From: Nocardia elegans NBRC 108235
GTDB taxonomy: Bacteria; Actinomycetota; Actinomycetes; Mycobacteriales; Mycobacteriaceae
DNA length: 64,000 nucleotides
NCBI RefSeq assembly: GCF_001612845.1
Contig: NZ_BDBF01000015.1
Coordinates: 103,974 to 167,973, forward strand
Direction: 5' to 3'
Of this stretch, positions 57,468-64,000 are shown piece by piece. Both the position numbers and the translations under genes were made by a program. The stretch's first letter is position 1; every line of letters begins with the position of its first letter. The notes under the pieces were generated by a model that did not search any database, had not been told where the DNA came from, and saw only the letters and a list, made by a program, of their open reading frames with translations.

Positions 57468-59513
57468 GTGGCGCGCGAGTTACCGTTCCGATCGCTGTAC
57501 CGGCACGGATTCGTGCGCGTGGGCGTCGCCGTGCCCGCGATGCGGGTCGCCGATCCCGAGTACAACGCCGAGCAGACACTGCTGCTGGCGCGGCGGGCCG
57601 CCGCCGATTCCGTGGTGCTCACGCTGTTTCCGGAACTCGGCCTCTCCGGCTACTCCGCCGAGGACCTGTTCCACCAGGAGGCGCTCGACGACGCGGTGCG
57701 AGCCGCTGTGGACCGCGTGGTCGCCGAGAGCGCGGACATCGACAGCGTGCTGATCGTCGGGGCTCCGCTGCGGGTGCGGGAGCGACTGTTCAACTGCGCG
57801 TTGATCATCGACCGCGGCCGCGTCCTGGGGGTCGTGCCGAAGAGCTACCTGCCGAATTTCCAGGAGTTCTACGAGAAGCGGCAGTTCTCCGCGGCCCGCG
57901 ACGCCGTCGACGACCACACCATCGTCGCCGGGCAGCGGGTGCCCTTCGGCGCCGACCTGCTGTTCGAGGCGGTGAATCTGCCCGGATTGGTGCTGGCGGT
58001 CGAGATCTGCCAGGACGCGTGGGTTCCGTTGCCGCCCAACATTTTCGCGGCGCTGGCCGGCGCCACGGTGCTGACGAATCTGTCGGCGAGCAATATCGTC
58101 GTCGGCAAGGCGGACTACCGCAGGGAACTGTGTGTGTCGACCTCGGCCCGCAATATCGCGGCCTATCTGTACACCGCGGCCGGGCAGGGCGAGTCCACCA
58201 CGGATATGGCGTGGGACGGTCAGGCGCTGATCTGCGAGAACGGCAACCTGCTGGCCGAAAGTGAGCGCTTCGCCGCCGAACCGCAACTGATCACCGCGGA
58301 TATCGACCTGCAGCGGCTGGCCGCGGATCGGCTGCGGCTCAACAGTTTCACCGACAACGGTCACGATCACCTCGAGCGGGTCACCCGCTTCCGGCGGCTC
58401 GAATTCGAGGCGCCGATCCCGGACGGCGCACCACCGCTGCGTCGTGAGGTCCCGCGCTTTCCCTACGTCCCGGCCGATCCCGGCAGCCGCAACGTGCGCT
58501 GTGCCGAAGTCCACCACATCCAGGTCGCCGGGCTCGCCACGCGGCTGGCCGCCACCGGATCCCAGCACCTCGTGATCGGGGTGTCCGGCGGCCTCGATTC
58601 CACTCTCGCGCTCATCGTCGCGGCGCAGACCATGGACCGGCTGGGCCTGCCGCGGTCGAATGTGCTCGCCTACACCATGCCCGGCTTCGCCACGAGCACG
58701 CGGACGCTGGAGAACGCGCGCCGGCTGATGCGCGCCGTCGGAGCGAGCGCCGGCGAGATCGATATCCGGCCGTCGGCGACGCAGATGCTGCGCGATCTCG
58801 GTCATCCGGCGGCCGACGGCGCGCCCGTCTACGACATCACCTACGAGAACGTGCAGGCCGGGGAGCGCACCTCGCATCTGTTCCGCCTGGCGAACATGCA
58901 TCACGGCATGGTCGTCGGGACCGGGGACCTGAGCGAATTGGCCTTGGGCTGGTGCACTTTCGGCGTCGGCGACCATATGTCGCACTACAGCGTGAACGCC
59001 TCGGTGCCCAAAACGCTGATCAAATATCTGATCGCGTGGACCGCCGACCGCGGTGAGCTCGGCCCGGAGGCGAGTGCCGTGCTGCACTCGGTCCTGGAGA
59101 CCGAGATCTCACCGGAGTTGGTTCCCGGCGCGGCGCTGCAGAGTTCCGAGGCCACCGTGGGCCCGTACGAGTTGCAGGACTTCCACCTCTATCACCTGCT
59201 GCGGTTCGGATTCCGGCCCAGCCGCATCGCCTATCTCGCCGAGCACGCCTGGGGTGACCGCACCCGGGGCGGCTGGCCGGACCTGATCCCCGAGGATCAG
59301 CGTCACGAATACGACCTCGCCACGATCAAGCACTGGCTGGCCGAATTCCTGCGCCGCTTCGTGCAGACCAGCCAGTTCAAACGATCGACCCTGCCGAATG
59401 CGCCCAAGGTCGGGTCCGGCGGATCGCTGTCGCCGCGCGGGGACTGGCGCGCGCCGAGCGACGCTCCGGCCGCGGCGTGGCTGGACGAACTCGCGCGCAA
59501 CGTTCCCGACTGA
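57468..59513 (+). CDS. nadE: Glutamine-dependent NAD+ synthetase
   Basis: The 681-residue protein has an N-terminal glutaminase (nitrilase fold) with the triad Glu56 (LFPELGLSG), Lys125 (VPKSYLPN) and Cys181 (AVEICQDAW). The C-terminal synthetase domain has the PP-loop at Ser373 (GVSGGLDST). It makes NAD+ from deamido-NAD+, ATP and glutamine. M. tuberculosis NadE has nearly the same length (679). GTG 57468 has AGGAGG five bases upstream. It lies at the edge of the dormancy island; whether it is the only copy in the genome cannot be seen. Confidence 0.94.
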   Translation: MARELPFRSLYRHGFVRVGVAVPAMRVADPEYNAEQTLLLARRAAADSVVLTLFPELGLSGYSAEDLFHQEALDDAVRAAVDRVVAESADIDSVLIVGAPLRVRERLFNCALIIDRGRVLGVVPKSYLPNFQEFYEKRQFSAARDAVDDHTIVAGQRVPFGADLLFEAVNLPGLVLAVEICQDAWVPLPPNIFAALAGATVLTNLSASNIVVGKADYRRELCVSTSARNIAAYLYTAAGQGESTTDMAWDGQALICENGNLLAESERFAAEPQLITADIDLQRLAADRLRLNSFTDNGHDHLERVTRFRRLEFEAPIPDGAPPLRREVPRFPYVPADPGSRNVRCAEVHHIQVAGLATRLAATGSQHLVIGVSGGLDSTLALIVAAQTMDRLGLPRSNVLAYTMPGFATSTRTLENARRLMRAVGASAGEIDIRPSATQMLRDLGHPAADGAPVYDITYENVQAGERTSHLFRLANMHHGMVVGTGDLSELALGWCTFGVGDHMSHYSVNASVPKTLIKYLIAWTADRGELGPEASAVLHSVLETEISPELVPGAALQSSEATVGPYELQDFHLYHLLRFGFRPSRIAYLAEHAWGDRTRGGWPDLIPEDQRHEYDLATIKHWLAEFLRRFVQTSQFKRSTLPNAPKVGSGGSLSPRGDWRAPSDAPAAAWLDELARNVPD

Positions 59514-59558
59514 CCATGGGCCCCGGTGGCATCGCCGCGACGGATGTCATCGCCGCTA

Positions 59559-59572
59559 GGGTCTTTCCGCCC
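59559..59572 (+). promoter_or_regulatory. Weak DosR-like box before the acyl-CoA ligase operon
   Basis: GGGTCTTTCCGCCC differs from the ideal GGGACTTTCGGCCC at two positions. The predicted start is near 59607, 36 bases before the gene, but no -10 is clear. Treat as tentative. Confidence 0.4.
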
Positions 59573-59642
59573 TCCCCGTGACCGGGCGCCGCGCCGTTGA
59601 CTGGAAGTCGAGCAGACGGACGGCACGGGAGACGGAGGCGCG

Positions 59643-61453
<1,811 letters not shown>

Positions 61454-61457
<4 letters not shown>

Positions 61458-62476
61458 GCACGATCGAGACCGACGGCCACGCCCCCTCGCCGGCGGTGGC
61501 GACGCCCGGCGACGCCGCCGGAACGGATCGAAAGGCGCTGCTGCGGCAGATGATCCGGATCCGGCGCTTCGAGGAACGCTGTGTGCAGCTCTACAGCGCC
61601 GAGCGGATCCGCGGATTCCTGCACCTGTACGTCGGGGAGGAGGCGGTGGCCGCCGGACTGCTGAGCGAGATCGGCGCCGACGACGCGGTGGTCTCGACCT
61701 ACCGCGAGCACGGCCACGCGCTGGCCCGCGGCATCCCCATGACCGACCTCATGGCCGAGATGTTCGGCCGCACCACCGGCTGCAGCCACGGCCGGGGCGG
61801 CTCGATGCATCTGTTCGACGCGCGGCGGCGCTTCTACGGCGGGAACGCTATCGTCGGCGGCGGACTGCCCATCGCGGTGGGCCTGGCACTGGCCGACGCC
61901 ATGACCGGACGCGATCGGATCACGGTGTGCCTGTTCGGTGACGGCGCGATGGCCGAGGGCGAATTCCACGAATGCATGAACCTGGCCGCGCTGTGGCGGC
62001 TGCCCGTGCTCTTCGCCTGCGAGAACAACCGCTACGCCATGGGCACCGCGCTGGCCCGCGAACACGCCGCGACCGACCTCGCGCTGCGCGCTACGGGCTA
62101 CGGCCTGGCGGCCTGGCCGGTCGACGGCATGGACGCCACCGCCGTCGCCGCCGCGACCCGGCGCGCCGTCACCTCGATCCGGGCCGGAGGCGGCCCCTGC
62201 TTCCTGGAACTGCGCACCTACCGGTTCCGGGCGCATTCGCTCTACGACGCCGATCGATATCGCGACAAGGCCGAAATCGCGCGGTGGCGCGAACGCGATC
62301 CCCTCCGGCTGCTGACCGAACGGCTGCGCGACGCGGGCGAACTGACCGACGAAGACGTGCGGCGGTACGAGGCGCAGGCCGACGAGGAACTCGACGCCGC
62401 CATCGCCGCCGCCGAGGCCGCACCGGCGGAGCCGGTGTCCGAACTGACCCGGCACGTCTACGCGGAGCGGCCATGA
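61454..62476 (+). CDS. 2-oxoacid (pyruvate or acetoin) dehydrogenase E1, alpha subunit
   Basis: The 340-residue protein has [45 protein letters not shown] and the thiamine diphosphate motif [31 protein letters not shown]. It is nearer to acetoin or pyruvate dehydrogenase (GGSMH, FYGGN) than to branched-chain E1alpha; the substrate remains open. It overlaps both the upstream ligase gene and the downstream E1beta gene by ATGA, forming a tightly coupled operon. Confidence 0.9.
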
Positions 62477-63441
62477 CCACCTATCGGGAGGCGATGCGGG
62501 ATGCGTTGCGCGAGGCGCTGCTTCGCGACGAACGGGTATTCCTCATGGGCGAGGATGTCGGCGCCTACGGCGGCTGCTTCGGCGTGAGCCGCGGACTGCT
62601 CGACGAATTCGGGCCCGAACGGATTCGCGATACGCCGCTGAGCGAATCGGCGTTCGTCGGCGCGGGGATCGGCGCGGCCCTGGCCGGCATGCGGCCCATC
62701 GTCGAGATCATGACCGTCAACTTCAGCCTGCTCGCGCTGGACCAGATACTCAACAACGCCGCCACGCTGCGGCACATGTCCGGCGGACAGCTCGGCGTGC
62801 CGCTGGTCATCCGGATGGCGACCGGTCCGGGCCGCCAGCTCGCCGCCCAGCACTCGCACAGCCTGGAGGCGTTCTACGCCCACATTCCCGGTCTGCGGGT
62901 GGTGTGCCCCGCCACCGTCGCCGACGCACGAGGCATGTTGTGGACCGCGTTGCAGGATCCGGACCCGGTGGTGATCTTCGAGCCGATCTCGTTGTACAAC
63001 AGCGGATCCGAGCTGCCCGAGGACGCCGGTGCCGTCGATATCGACGCGGCGGCGATCCGGCGCAGCGGCACCGACGTCACTCTGGTCGCCTACGGCGCGA
63101 CGGTGCCGGTGGCCCTGGCCGCCGCCGACCTCGCGGCAACCGAGGGGATCGCGGTCGACGTCGTCGATCTGCGCTCGCTGCGCCCACTGGACGAGGCGAC
63201 GGTGCTGGATTCGGTACGCCGCACCCATCGCCTCGTGATCGTGGACGAAGCCTGGCGCAGTGTGAGCATCGCCGCCGAGATCGCCGCTCGCGCAGCCGAA
63301 TACGCATACTACGACCTCGATGCGCCGATCGGCCGGGTATGCGGCGCCGAGGTGCCGATTCCGTACGCACGTCAACTGGAGGACGCCGCACTGCCGGACC
63401 CGTCCGGGGTGCTGGCCGCGATCCGGAAGGCGGTGGGATGA
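62473..63441 (+). CDS. 2-oxoacid dehydrogenase E1, beta subunit
   Basis: The 322-residue protein has [64 protein letters not shown] and [27 protein letters not shown]. This is a standard transketolase-like E1beta with Glu in GEDVG near the thiamine site. It pairs with the E1alpha gene, which it overlaps by four bases, and precedes the E2 gene by one base. Confidence 0.92.
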   Translation: MTTYREAMRDALREALLRDERVFLMGEDVGAYGGCFGVSRGLLDEFGPERIRDTPLSESAFVGAGIGAALAGMRPIVEIMTVNFSLLALDQILNNAATLRHMSGGQLGVPLVIRMATGPGRQLAAQHSHSLEAFYAHIPGLRVVCPATVADARGMLWTALQDPDPVVIFEPISLYNSGSELPEDAGAVDIDAAAIRRSGTDVTLVAYGATVPVALAAADLAATEGIAVDVVDLRSLRPLDEATVLDSVRRTHRLVIVDEAWRSVSIAAEIAARAAEYAYYDLDAPIGRVCGAEVPIPYARQLEDAALPDPSGVLAAIRKAVG

Positions 63442-63442
63442 C

Positions 63443-64000
63443 ATGACGGAATTCCGGATGCCGTCGCTGGGCGCCGACATGACCGAGGGCACCGTGACGC
63501 ACTGGTTCGTGCACCCCGGCGACGCGGTGAAACGCGGCGACATCGTCGCGGAGGTCGACACCACCAAGGCCGCGATCGAGATCGAATGCTTCGACGACGG
63601 TGTCATGGACGAGATCCGCGTGCCCGAGGGACGGACCGTTCCGGTGGGCGCCGTGCTGGCGACGATCACCGCCGGCGCCTCGAGCAGTGGGAACGGAAAG
63701 GTGGAGACGGTCCGAGAGGGGCGTGGCGAACCGGTGCCGTCCGTCGCGACCTCGGAATCGGCCGGACCGCCGGAATCGCGCGACCGGGCGGAATCGGTCG
63801 CGGCACCGTCGCCGGTCGCGGAACCCGCTCGGATGACACCTCTTATCCACCGGCTGGCCGAGGAGGCGGGACTGGATCCGGCGACTGTACACGGCTCCGG
63901 GCCGGGCGGCCGGGTCCTGCGCGGTGATATCGAAGCCGCTGTTGCACAGCATAATTCCGCGCCCGCGCCCGCGCCCGAGGCTGCGCCCGCACCCGCACCT
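63443..64000 (+). CDS. 2-oxoacid dehydrogenase E2 (dihydrolipoyl acyltransferase), N-terminal part
   Basis: At least 186 residues are present before the window ends. An N-terminal lipoyl domain has the lipoyl lysine Lys42 in VDTTKA. A flexible Glu/Ser/Pro linker follows, then a peripheral-subunit-binding domain (TPLIHRLAEEAGLDPATVHGSGPGGRVLRGDI, about 133-165) and the beginning of an Ala/Pro-rich linker. The catalytic acyltransferase domain lies beyond the edge. It is the core component of the complex with the E1 subunits just upstream; an E3 gene is not in view. Confidence 0.9.
   Translation, partial: MTEFRMPSLGADMTEGTVTHWFVHPGDAVKRGDIVAEVDTTKAAIEIECFDDGVMDEIRVPEGRTVPVGAVLATITAGASSSGNGKVETVREGRGEPVPSVATSESAGPPESRDRAESVAAPSPVAEPARMTPLIHRLAEEAGLDPATVHGSGPGGRVLRGDIEAAVAQHNSAPAPAPEAAPAPAP

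Overview
The window is GC-rich, densely coding actinobacterial DNA. Gene content points to the mycolate-producing order (Mycobacteriales), most likely Nocardia or Rhodococcus. The evidence is a DosR/DosS pair with its dormancy genes, an Acg-type nitroreductase family, an OtsB1-type trehalose protein of about 1320 residues, an Rv1733c-like membrane protein, GAF-ANTAR regulators, a mycothiol-type DsbA-like protein, and IdeR boxes in front of bfd-bfr. The genus is inference.

Region 1 (1-188) is the start of a histidinol-phosphatase/inositol-monophosphatase gene leaving the left edge. Region 2 (363-13241) is a catabolic island of two divergent operons. The leftward operon holds a carboxymuconolactone-decarboxylase-like protein, a Rieske oxygenase, a small protein, an amidohydrolase, an NTF2-like protein and a two-subunit acyl-CoA dehydrogenase. 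The rightward operon holds a small Cys-containing protein, an acyl-CoA dehydrogenase, an SDR, a class III CoA-transferase, a PaaG-like crotonase, a thiolase broken by one frameshift, and another acyl-CoA dehydrogenase. Together they look like a pathway that oxygenates a ring compound and then degrades it by beta-oxidation. A 19-bp palindrome lies between the operons. The substrate is unknown.

Region 3 (13260-18067) holds bfr-bfd under two abutting IdeR-like boxes, a GlxA-type regulator divergent from an MFS transporter, and a serine-hydrolase lipoprotein.

Region 4 (18205-about 59513) is a DosR-type dormancy island. It holds devR and devS (separated from each other), three universal stress proteins, three Acg-type nitroreductases, two P-type ATPases, the trifunctional trehalose protein, a RafH-like ribosome hibernation factor, an Rv1733c-like protein, PEP synthase, an Rv2030c-like phosphoribosyltransferase/erythromycin-esterase fusion, a CBS-containing site-2 protease, a permease and NAD synthetase. 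Thirteen or fourteen sites resembling GGGACYWWNGNCCC lie in its intergenic regions. At several of them a -10-like hexamer and the start codon lie at a constant distance, and three or four genes appear to be leaderless. Embedded at 43618-46896 is a unit for an MMPL transporter, a CsoR/CstR-like repressor, a DUF2892 protein and a DUF302 protein, with three ATACCCC/GGGGTAT palindromes.

Region 5 (59643-64000) is an acetyl-CoA-synthetase-like ligase translationally coupled to 2-oxoacid dehydrogenase E1alpha, E1beta and E2; E2 runs off the right edge. No tRNA, rRNA, IS element or CRISPR array was seen.
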